NCBI RefSeq assembly: GCF_006716745.1
Contig: NZ_VFPP01000001.1
Coordinates: forward strand, 7,575,386-7,639,385
From: Saccharothrix saharensis
Lineage (GTDB): Bacteria; Actinomycetota; Actinomycetes; Mycobacteriales; Pseudonocardiaceae
Length of the DNA: 64,000 nt
Direction of reading: 5' to 3'
The translations under genes were made by a program, and so were the position numbers. This document shows, piece after piece, positions 1 through 9,600 of this stretch. Numbering within the stretch: position 1 is the stretch's first letter; every line of letters starts with the position of its first letter. Below the pieces are notes generated by a model that saw only the letters and a program-made list of their open reading frames with translations, was not told where the DNA came from and searched no databases.

Positions 1-1
1 C

Positions 2-1038
2 ATCACCCCTGCCGCCGGCCCTCCGGTGCGCCTGGTGCCCCTGCCCGACGCCGAACCGCGCCGGGTCCGCGCCGAGATCGGCCGGTTCCTCCTGGCCGCG
101 GACGCCTTCGTGGACCCCGACCGGCCACTGGCCGACAAGCTGACCGCCGCGGCGGACGTGCGGGACGTGCTGGCCTGGACCTGGGACGCGATCGCCGGGC
201 CGGTCCTGGACGCGCTCGGGCTGGCCCGGCCGCCCGGACCCGGCGCGGACTGGCCGCGGGTGTGGTGGTGCCCGGTCGGTCCGGTCGCCTACCTGCCGCT
301 GCACGCCGCCGGCCGCCACACCGGCCCCGACGCCCTGTCGGTGATGGACTGCGTCGTCTCCTCCTACACCCCGACGGCCAACGCCCTGAGCCGCGACGGC
401 ACGCCCGCCACCGCCACGGCCGGCACCGGCACGCCCGCCAAGGCGCTCGTCGTGGCCATGCCGGAGACCCCACGAGCCGCTCCGCTGCCCGGCGCGCTGG
501 CCGAGGCGGGGCTGGTGGCGGAGTTCGTCCCCGGTTCGAGCCTGCTGATCGGGCCGGACGCCACCCGTGACGCGGTCCTGGCCGCCCTGCCGCGGCACGG
601 TCTCGTGCACCTGGCGTGCCACGGGCACAGCGACTGGAATGCCCGCGCGGACAGCCGGCTGCTGCTGCACGACCACGCCGACAACCCGCTCACCATCGGC
701 GCCCTGTCACGGCTCCGCCTGCCCGACGCCGAGCTGGCCTACCTGGCGGCGTGCAGCACCACCAGGGCGCACCCCAGCGTGGTCGACGAGGCCGTGCACA
801 TCACCGCTGCGTTCCGGATCGCCGGGTACCGGCACGTGGTCGCACGCTGTGGCCCATCGACGACGCGGTCGCCACCAGGACCACCCGGGAGGTGTACTCG
901 GCGCTCACCGACGACGGGCGCCGCCCACCCGACACCGCCCACACGGCGCACGCCCTGCACCGCGCGATCCGGCGGCTCCGCGACAGCCACCCGCGCAACC
1001 CCCTGCTCTGGGCAGCGCACATCCACGTCGGGCCGTGA
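2..1038 (+). pseudogene. CHAT-domain protease, C-terminal part, frameshifted
   Basis: The reading frame is open from the window edge, so the 5' part lies outside. The translation ends in a caspase-like CHAT domain: the histidine motif HLACHGHSD is encoded near 607-636 and the cysteine motif LAACSTT near 742-762. Near base 842 the frame breaks. Upstream it reads GYRHVVA, and the family sequence (GTLWPIDDAVATRT) continues in another frame to a TGA at 1036-1038. Restoring one G after 841 joins both halves exactly, so this is a single-base deletion in the gene or an assembly error. CHAT peptidases commonly sit behind TPR or other repeat sensors in bacterial immunity and cell-death proteins; the sensor part is not visible here. 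I am confident of the family and the frameshift, less so that the gene is dead in the cell. Confidence 0.8.
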
Positions 1039-1340
1039 CGGCGCTCATCGTGCCGGTGCCGAGTCGCTACCGGTCGCGCGGCGTCCACGCAGAACCAGTC
1101 GCCGTCGTCATCCGCACACCGCGCCAAATCCGCGCCCTGGTCCAGAAGGTCACCGAGCACCACGTCCAGCATCGACGACCGAAGGACTCTGACAACCACG
1201 ACCGCACCCTCCGACAGCGCCGCGTCACTCCCGCCATCGACGCCACCCGCTGGGGACACCACCCTGGCCGCCGAATCCGCTCACGACGTCACCTGGCAGT
1301 CCCCATGGGCCACCGGCACCGGACCAGCACCGCCCACCGT

Positions 1341-1464
1341 GCCACCCTCACCGGCTGGGTGCGGGCGGTGGCGTGGACGTACATCGACGGCCGGCCGGTC
1401 GCCGTCACCGGCAGAGACGACAGCACGGTGTGGGACTTGGCCGACGGCACCGGGCCAGTGATCG
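1341..1464 (+). pseudogene. WD40-repeat relic
   Basis: One frame encodes a single WD40-like blade (GWVRAVAWTYIDGRPVAVTG, then STVWDLADGTGPVI) with no start codon and no further repeats. The usual TVRVWDL motif has lost two residues. Actinomycete WD40 proteins of this style normally carry ten or more such blades behind a trypsin, kinase or NACHT domain. The fragment is probably debris of a neighbouring conflict-type gene. The stretch 1039-1340 between it and the CHAT remnant shows no recognisable gene. Confidence 0.45.
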
Positions 1465-1982
1465 TTCGGCGGGAAGTTCGGGAGCAGACCTCCTTCAGGA
1501 AAGCATCACATCTACGGTCAGGCTCGTCTGTTCTCGATGATGAAGCTGCTGGTCGCGCGTCTATGGTTTGATCAACATCCCGCTCGCAGGGGTGACCACC
1601 GTGGAATCGGCTGCTGCCGCGTGCTGGTCCACGTCCCCATGGCGCGGGCTGGTGCCGTCGCGGGGTGATGCCTGGTGATCGATCGGTCCGCCTGCGCAGG
1701 TCGGTCCAGCGAGGAACAGGTAGGGCAACCGGAGCGGCGCAGCCGGCCGTCGTGCCGTCAGCCGGGATCGACGTTGTGGCGGCCCGCAGCCCGCGGCCCG
1801 CAGCCCGCAGGTGCCGGGTGATCCGGTGACGTTCCGGTTCCCGGGCGCGCCCTGGCGGGGAAGACCGTGGACGGCCCGCTTCAAAACGGGTTCAAAGGTG
1901 GTTGAAGGAGGACCGAAGCCGATCTCCGCACACTCGCAGCGATGGTGGCCGGTGGGGCGCCGGCCGCGTGTTGTGGGGGGCG
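1465..1982. other. Intergenic region without a recognised gene
   Basis: No frame on either strand has a recognisable protein or a good ribosome binding site. A 14-bp unit occurs twice in direct tandem at 1780-1793 and 1794-1807 (GGCCCGCAGCCCGC). The promoter of the downstream LamG gene is presumably in the last 100 bases. Confidence 0.5.
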
Positions 1983-4900
1983 ATGGTGAGAGTTCGAAGA
2001 CTCGTGCTCGTAGGCACGGCTGCGGCCCTGGTCGGTACCGCGACCGCGCTGTGGCAGTTCGATCGCGAGGGCGCGGTCGGTGTGGTGCCGGCTGCGCAGG
2101 GGCCGGTCGCCGAAGCGGAGACCGAGCAGGCGGCGCTCGCTGCCGCTCGCCGGCAGGGCTCGAAAGTGGAAGTGGCGGGCCTGAAAACCGAGAACGCCAG
2201 GTTCTTCGCCAACCCGGGTGGCTCGATGACCATGGAGCAGTCCGTGGTGGCCACCCGGCTGAAGCGGGACGGCACGTGGGTGGACATCGACCCGTCACTG
2301 GTCGAGCGGGGGGACGGTTCCTTCGCGACGCGGGCCACCGAGGCCGAGGTGGTCTTCTCCGGGGGTGGCGCGCAGCGGTTCGCGCGGATGACGGCCGGCG
2401 GGGCCGAGATCGCGCTGAGCTGGCCGACACCGCTTCCCGAGCCGGTGATCTCGGGTGACACCGCGACGTACCCGGAGGTCATCCCGGGGGTCGACCTGCG
2501 GGCCAGGGCGGGCCGTGAGGGCTTCGGGCACGAGCTCGTGGTGAAGACGCGCGGGGCCGCCGCCGCGCTCACCGAGGTCCGCTTCGGCCTGACGGTCGAG
2601 GGCGCTCGGTTCAGCGAGGACAAGGGTGCGCTCAAGGCGGTGAACCCGAAGGGTGAGGTCGTCTTCAGCGCACCTGCGGCGACCATGTGGGACAGCGGGG
2701 GGCGCGACGCGGCGGTAGGGGTCGCGGTCAGTGCGACGGAACTGGCGTTGACGCCGGACCGAGCCCTGCTGACCGACCCGGCGGCCGAGCTGCCGATCAC
2801 CATCGACCCGCAGTACAGCTACCACTCGCCGCGCCAGGCCGAGTGGTCCGTGGTCCGCAGCGGCTGGCCCGACCAGGCCTACCACAACCCGGCGCCGGTG
2901 GACGCCGACGAGCGGGCCAAGGGTGTCGCGAGGGTCGGCAAGTGCCCGGACTGCGATAGGGCCGACATCGCGCGCTCGCTCTTCCGGTTCGACGCGGTCC
3001 CCCTGCAGGGGACGAAGATCCAAAGTGCGCGACTCTTCATCAAGCAGGGCTGGAAGTACCAGCACACGTGCGACTCCGCCCAGGTGCCATGGGTGGACCT
3101 GCACGTCCTCAACCACGTCGGTTGGGACACGACGTGGCACAACCAACCGTGGTGGGGCGACGCCAACCGGGTCGACTCCGCGCGGCCGGTGGGCAAGGTC
3201 GGGTACTGCACCCCCGGTTGGGCGAGCTTCGTCATCTGGACGCCGGCGCAGGAAGGGGCCGACGGCAACTGGCGGAACCTGGTGTTCGGGCTGAAAGACC
3301 GGGACGAGACCAGCGAGAACGGCTGGAAGCGGTTCTACGTCGCGCGGGAGGACGACGGCACGGAGAGCTACCCGTACATCTCCGTCGAGTACAACCACCA
3401 CCCCGACAACGCGCGGAACCCCCGCACGGAACCGGTGTTGACGCCGTGCAAGCACTGCGGTGGGACGTCCTACGTGGGTGGTGACCGCATCCTGCTCAAG
3501 GGCGACCTCTCCGATCCGGACGGTGGGACCATCTGGGGTGGTGTCCACGTCAACGGCGTGTGGCAGACGATGGGCACCGGACGTTCCGGCACCACCTTCG
3601 CCACGGAGGTGGGGCTGGCGGGCAGGCCGGACGGGCAGAGGATCGACTGGAACATCGCGGCCAGTGACGGCGTCCTCGACAGCAAGGTGTGGGAGAACGG
3701 CCCTTCGTTCGTGATCGATCGGACACCGCCCAAGCCGCCGATCGTGGACAGCGTCCTGTACCGCGAGGACAACGACTGGCACGGCGGTCCCGGCGTCGCC
3801 GACAGGTTCTGGTTCAGGTCGAACGGCGACGGCGACGTCGACCACTACAAGTACTCGTGGTCGGGTACCCCGAGCGAACGGGTCGAGCTGGACCAGGGCA
3901 GTACCCTGGGCGGCAGCTCCAGCACCTGGCTGACCCCGCGCGATACCGGTCGCCAGACGCTGTTCGTGAGCAGCGTGGACAAAGCGGGCAACACCAGCCC
4001 GCCCACCACGTACACGTTCAACGTGCGCACAGGCCTCGGTCCGAAGTCGCTCTGGCCGCTCGACGGCCACGCCCGGGACGACGCGGACGTCGGTGACCGG
4101 GACGCCACCCTGCACGGCGGCGCGACGTGGATCGATGGGGGCGCGGTCGGTTCCGCTGTGCAGCTCGACGGGGTGAACGGCTACCTCTCCGCCCCGAACA
4201 GCGTGCTCACCGGCACGAGCTTCAGCGCGTCCGCGTGGGTCAAGCTCGACCCGCAGCACCCCGGCTCCACCGCCACCGCGGTCAGCCAGCTCGGCTCCGC
4301 GCTGCCCGGGTTCCAGCTGTCCTGGCTGAACACGAACAGCTGGGCCTTCGGGGTCGCCCGCTCGGCCACCGATGTCGCCAACGACGTCGCTTCGTCCCCC
4401 GTCGGCGCGCCGCAGCCAGGCGCCTGGACGCACCTCACCGGTGTGTACGACGCAACGGTGCGGACGTTGCGGCTGTACGTCAACGGAACGCTCGTGGGCA
4501 CGGCACAACGCAGCACGAACGACTGGAGCGCGGCCGGCGAGGTCCGCATCGGTGACGCGGGTTCGGCCGGGCAGCGCTGGAAGGGCGCGGTCGACGAGGT
4601 CCGCGTGTACGACCGGGCACTGGTCGGCAGTGAGGTGCGTGCGCTGGTCGGCCTGGGCAACGTCCAGGCGGGGCAGTGGAAGTTCGACGACAGGACCGGT
4701 GGCAACAACGTCCCGGGCGGTACGCCGATGACGCTGAAGGGCGGCGCCAAGTACGTGCCCGGTGCGGTCGGCGAAGGTCTGCAGCTCGACGGTGTCGACG
4801 ACACCGCCGAGACAGGGGAGTCCGTGCTGCGCACCGACCAGAGCTTCGCGGTCACCGCGTGGGTGAAGCAGGACAGGACCGGCCCTGATGGCCGGGCCTA

Positions 4901-6611
4901 CAGCATCCTGTCCCAGGACGCCGGCCCGAGAAGCGGCTTCGCGCTCAACCAACGCCAGGTGAACGGTGTCGGCAGGTGGGAACTCCTGGCCCCGTCGTCC
5001 CAGGACACGCCCGGCTCACCCAACGCCCAAGCACTCTCGTCGATGCCGTCGAAGCCGAACACCTGGACGCACCTCGCGGGCGTCTTCGACCGACCGGCCC
5101 AGCAGATCCGGCTCTACGTCGACGGTGTGCACGCGGCCACCGCCCCGTGGACCAGCCACACCGCGTCCAGCGGCTCGCTCATGGTGGGCACCGTCAGGTG
5201 GAACGGCAACCTGAACGGCTACTGGCCGGGAGGGGTCGACGAGGTCCGCGCCTACACGCGGGTCATCGACGAGGCCGAGATCAGGGGCATCATCGCCGCC
5301 GACGCGGTGGCCACGGGTTCGTGGAAGCTCGACGGCAACGCCGTCGACGATTCGGGCCGGGGCCGCGACGGCACGGTGAGCGGCACGCCGACCTGGGTGC
5401 CGGGACACAGCACCACTCCCAACGCCGACGACCTCGCCGTGGGCCTGGACGGCGTCGACGACCGCATCCACGCCCCCAACGCCGTCGACACCACGCGGAG
5501 CTACGCGGTGTCGGCCTGGCTGAACCCCCGGGCCGCGAACGTGGTGCAGACCGCGGTCTCCCAGGACGGGGCAGCCGCGGGTACGCCGGCAGAACGCAGC
5601 GGGTTCGCCCTGCACACCACGGCCGACGGCAGGTGGGCATTCACCGGGGTGACGGCGACCGGGGCACCGGTGTCGGTGACCGGCGGCGGTGTGCAGCCAG
5701 GTGCGTGGACGCATCTCGCGGGCGTGCACGATGCGCAGCGCGAAGAGATCTCCCTGTACGTCAACGGTGTCGTGGTCGGCACGAGACCACTCGACGCACC
5801 GCTGGGCAGCGGCAAGGAGCTCCAGATCGGTCGGGGCCAGGCCGCCGGCAAGGCCGTGGAGTTCTTCCGCGGCGCCGTCGACGACGTGCGGACCTACCAG
5901 CGGACCCTGTTCGAGGAGGAGATCCGGGTCATCGCGGGCCGTGACCTCGCCCTGGTGCACAACCTGAAGCTCGACGAGACCGGCGGCACCACGGCGGCGG
6001 ACTCGGTCGGCTCACGCGGCGGCACGGTGCACGGTGGCGCCACCTTCGGTCCCGGCCGGGGGCCGGGCAACGGCGTCGCCCTGGACGGCGTCGACGACGC
6101 GGTCTCGACCACGGGCACGGACGTGCGCACCGACCAGAGCTTCACGGTCAGCACGTGGGTCAACCTCCGGGAGGCGGTGGACGGCGAGGTGACGGCGGTC
6201 AGCCTCGACTCGGGGCAGGCCGGCAAGTTCCGGCTGGGCCACGTCAAGGACGACTACGAGAACTCGCTCGGCGCCTGGACGTTCGAGATGCCCGAGCAGG
6301 ACGGAACGGTCACGCAGGCGGCGTTGTCGGTGCTGCCCACCGAGGTGGGCGAGGACAAGTGGGCCCACCTGGTCGGTGTCTACGACGCCAAGGCCAAGAA
6401 GATCTGGCTCTACGTCAACGGCCTGCGCGTCGGTGACGGCACGTTGCTCACCCCCTGGGCCGGTGGTGAGGGGTTGCAGCTCGGCCGGTCCAAGCACGAC
6501 AACACCTACAGCCGGTACTGGGCCGGCCGGATCGACGACGTGCGCCTGTACACCGGCGCCCTCAGCACCGACCGCGTCTGGGAACTCCACAAGTCCTACG
6601 GCTCCGCCTGA
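1983..6611 (+). CDS. Exported LamG-domain protein with DNRLRE module
   Basis: The 1542-residue product begins with an arginine-rich n-region and a hydrophobic stretch (VLVGTAAALVGTATAL), a signal peptide or membrane anchor. ATG at 1983 is chosen because a G-rich stretch ending at 1980 lies just upstream and the hydrophobic segment follows at once; an in-frame ATG at 1902 would add 27 unlikely residues. Residues about 280-475 resemble the DNRLRE/CBM96-type module (SLFRFDAVPLQGTKIQSARL). Four LamG/concanavalin-like jelly rolls follow at about 690-886, 893-1096, 1110-1313 and 1323-1535, each with the pattern of WxH(L/V)xGVYDAxxxxxxLYVNG and a final (D/E)VRxYxRxL. Such proteins are extracellular carbohydrate or surface binders. 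It lies 18 bp upstream of the RHS gene, so the two are probably co-transcribed and exported together. Confidence 0.85.
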   Translation: MVRVRRLVLVGTAAALVGTATALWQFDREGAVGVVPAAQGPVAEAETEQAALAAARRQGSKVEVAGLKTENARFFANPGGSMTMEQSVVATRLKRDGTWVDIDPSLVERGDGSFATRATEAEVVFSGGGAQRFARMTAGGAEIALSWPTPLPEPVISGDTATYPEVIPGVDLRARAGREGFGHELVVKTRGAAAALTEVRFGLTVEGARFSEDKGALKAVNPKGEVVFSAPAATMWDSGGRDAAVGVAVSATELALTPDRALLTDPAAELPITIDPQYSYHSPRQAEWSVVRSGWPDQAYHNPAPVDADERAKGVARVGKCPDCDRADIARSLFRFDAVPLQGTKIQSARLFIKQGWKYQHTCDSAQVPWVDLHVLNHVGWDTTWHNQPWWGDANRVDSARPVGKVGYCTPGWASFVIWTPAQEGADGNWRNLVFGLKDRDETSENGWKRFYVAREDDGTESYPYISVEYNHHPDNARNPRTEPVLTPCKHCGGTSYVGGDRILLKGDLSDPDGGTIWGGVHVNGVWQTMGTGRSGTTFATEVGLAGRPDGQRIDWNIAASDGVLDSKVWENGPSFVIDRTPPKPPIVDSVLYREDNDWHGGPGVADRFWFRSNGDGDVDHYKYSWSGTPSERVELDQGSTLGGSSSTWLTPRDTGRQTLFVSSVDKAGNTSPPTTYTFNVRTGLGPKSLWPLDGHARDDADVGDRDATLHGGATWIDGGAVGSAVQLDGVNGYLSAPNSVLTGTSFSASAWVKLDPQHPGSTATAVSQLGSALPGFQLSWLNTNSWAFGVARSATDVANDVASSPVGAPQPGAWTHLTGVYDATVRTLRLYVNGTLVGTAQRSTNDWSAAGEVRIGDAGSAGQRWKGAVDEVRVYDRALVGSEVRALVGLGNVQAGQWKFDDRTGGNNVPGGTPMTLKGGAKYVPGAVGEGLQLDGVDDTAETGESVLRTDQSFAVTAWVKQDRTGPDGRAYSILSQDAGPRSGFALNQRQVNGVGRWELLAPSSQDTPGSPNAQALSSMPSKPNTWTHLAGVFDRPAQQIRLYVDGVHAATAPWTSHTASSGSLMVGTVRWNGNLNGYWPGGVDEVRAYTRVIDEAEIRGIIAADAVATGSWKLDGNAVDDSGRGRDGTVSGTPTWVPGHSTTPNADDLAVGLDGVDDRIHAPNAVDTTRSYAVSAWLNPRAANVVQTAVSQDGAAAGTPAERSGFALHTTADGRWAFTGVTATGAPVSVTGGGVQPGAWTHLAGVHDAQREEISLYVNGVVVGTRPLDAPLGSGKELQIGRGQAAGKAVEFFRGAVDDVRTYQRTLFEEEIRVIAGRDLALVHNLKLDETGGTTAADSVGSRGGTVHGGATFGPGRGPGNGVALDGVDDAVSTTGTDVRTDQSFTVSTWVNLREAVDGEVTAVSLDSGQAGKFRLGHVKDDYENSLGAWTFEMPEQDGTVTQAALSVLPTEVGEDKWAHLVGVYDAKAKKIWLYVNGLRVGDGTLLTPWAGGEGLQLGRSKHDNTYSRYWAGRIDDVRLYTGALSTDRVWELHKSYGSA

Positions 6612-6629
6612 CTCCCCGGGGGGAACATC

Positions 6630-9600
6630 GTGCTTTCCAACAGGTTCAGACGATCGACGACGATGGGAACGGTCGCGGCGCTGGTGATCTCGCTGGCCGT
6701 CTCGACCGCATCGACCGCGCCGACCGCGGCGGCGGCCGGTGGCCCGTCGGTCCAACCACCGAGCGCGTCACCGGTCCCGGTCGGTTCCGTCGGGCAGGGC
6801 AGCCGCGGCACGGAGAAGGACGAGGCCGCGCAGTCCGCGCGGCGCGGGGACCAGAGCGGCCTGCCCACGTCACTGCCCGGTGAGGGCACCTACTCGGCCA
6901 CGTCCCTGAGCCAGTCCGGCAAGTGGGACGTGGCCGGGCAGACCGGCGACTTCACCTGGTCCTACCCGCTCAGGGTGCCGCCCTCCGCGGGCGGGCTGGT
7001 GCCGTCACTCGGGTTGGGCTACTCCTCCAGCGCGGTCGACGGGTTGACCAGCGCGACCAACAACCAGGCTTCGTGGGTCGGTGACGGGTGGGCCCTGTGG
7101 CCCGGTTTCGTCGAGCGGACCTACGGCAGCTGCCAGACCGACCTGCCCGGCGACCCCAAGCTGAACCCCGGCGATCTCTGCTGGAAGAGCGACAACGCGA
7201 CCCTGTCGCTCAACGGCAGTCAGACGGCGCTGATCCGCGATGACGTCTCGGGCGTGTGGAAACCGAAGAACGACAACGGGTCGCGCGTCGAGCGGCTCAC
7301 CGAACCGGGTCGCAACGCCGACAACGACGGTGAGCACTGGAAGGTCACCACCACCGACGGGACGCAGTACTTCTTCGGCTACCGCGCGGGTGCGAACTCG
7401 ACCTGGACCGTCCCCGTGTACGGCGACGACACGGACGAGCCGTGCCACCGGGCGAACGACTTCGCCGGTTCCTGGTGCGACCAGGGGTACCGCTTCCAAC
7501 TGGACAAGGTCGTCAGCCCCAACGGCGACGTGATGACCTACGACTACGGCACCGAGGGGAACAAGTACGGCCAGAACAAGAACACCCGCGCGGGCCAGTA
7601 CGTCCGCGGCGGCTGGCTGAAGAACATCCAGTACGGCCTGCGCGACGACACCCCCGACCTCGCCGCGACCGGCCGGGTGGTGTTCGAGGAGGCCGAGCGG
7701 TGCGTGCCCGGCTCGGGCTGCGACCCGAACAACGCGGGGCACCGGGCCAACTTCCCGGACGTCCCGCTCGAGCTGAAGTGCGACGGCACCTCGTGCGACA
7801 AGACGTGGTCACCGTCGTTCTGGACCACCAAGCGGCTCGGCAGGATCCGGACCGAGGTCCGTGACGGCGGCGGCTACCGCACGGTCGACTCGTGGGCGCT
7901 GCGCCACGAGTTCCCCTACCCCAACGACAACGGCAAGCCCGCGCTGTGGCTCGCGGGCATCACGCACACCGGCCACGACGGTGGTGCCCTGTCGTTGCCG
8001 GAGGTGACCTTCGAGGGCGTCCGCAAACCCAACCGGGTCGTGAAGAACGGTGACGGGGCCTCGTTCCTCATCCGGTTCCGCATCGGCGCCATCGTCTCGG
8101 AGTCGGGCGCGGTGACCTCGGTGAACTACGCCGAGCGCAACTGCGACGAGAACACCGTGATCACGCCGGAGTCGAACGCGCTGCGGTGCTTCCCGGCGAA
8201 GTGGTCGGCACCGGGGATCGACGAACGCACCGACCTGTTCCACAAGTACGTGGTCGCCTCGGTGTCCAACACGGACTGGATCGGCAGCGACCTGAGCAGC
8301 GAGACCAGTTACGAGTACGTCGGCGGCGCGGCCTGGCACTACGACGAGTCCGAGTTCACCCGCGACGAGGACAAGACGTGGAACCAGTTCCGCGGCTACG
8401 GCAAGGTCATCGTCCGCACCGGCAGGAGTTCCGACGCCCCGCGGACGCGGACCAAGGTGGCCACGACGTTCTACCGGGGCATGAACGGTGACAAGGGCAA
8501 GCCGCCCGTGAAGGTCACCGACTCCGAGAACGGGTCCGTGGACGACCACAACTGGCTCAACGGCGTCGAACGCGAGTCGATCACCTACCTCGGGGACACG
8601 GACGAGGTGGTCGGCAAGACCATCAGCGAGCCGTACTGGCGGAACGCGCCGACCGCGAAGCGCGGCGTGTTCGAGGCCAGGATCGTCCGCGAGGGCACCA
8701 CGAGGTCGTTCACGATGCTCGCGGACGGCCGCAAGCAGGAAACGAAGAGCCAGGCCCACTACCAGGACGAAGACCCGACCGCGATGGTCTGGCGGGTCCA
8801 CGACTTCGGTGACGTGGCCAAGGCCGACGACGACCGGTGCACCACGACGTCGTACGCCCGCAACACCGACAAGTGGCTGATGGCGTTGCCGTCCGAGGTG
8901 GATGTGGTCGCGGTCGCCTGCGGCGCTCCGGCGACCTTCCCGCAGCACGCGATCGCCAACGACCGCACGACCTACGACGACCGCGGCAACGTGACCTCGA
9001 CGCAGGCGCTCAAGGCACGCCCGGCCGCCGACCGGTTCGAGCACGTCACGACATCGAGGGTCAAGGCCGAGGACATCGACAAGCACGGCCGCGCGCTCAA
9101 GGTCGCGGACGCGCTGGGGAAGGTCACCACCGCGGAGTTCACGCCGGCGGTCGGCGGTCCGGTCACGCGGAAGAAGTCCACGAACCCGCTGGGGTTCGCC
9201 ATCACCACGACCTCGAACCCGGCCACGGGGGCGACGGTCAAGGCGGTGGACGTCAACGGGCGGGTCACGGAGTCCGCGTACGACCCGCTCGGCCGGCTGA
9301 CCCAGGTGTGGCTGCCGGGACGGGCCCGCAACGGGGACAACGGCAACAAGAAGTTCGCCTACAAGATCTCCAGGACCGAACCGAACGTGGTGACCACCCG
9401 CGTGCTCGGCCCGAAGGGCGTCGACCTGCCCGAGACGAAGCAGATCCTGGACGGGCAGCTCCGGCCGCGGCAGACCCAGCGCAAGACCGACGGCGGCCGG
9501 TTGCTGACGGAGACCCGGTACGACACGCACGGGCGAGCGTTCCTAGAGACCGCGCCGTTCTTCACCTCCGGCGACGTGGACGACAAGCTGTGGGTGGCGT

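Noticed and set aside
2295-4952. 885-residue open frame on the minus strand opposite the LamG gene
   Set aside because: It is Arg/Val-rich with no motif and mirrors the high-GC third positions of the real plus-strand gene. The plus frame has clear domains and a ribosome binding site.
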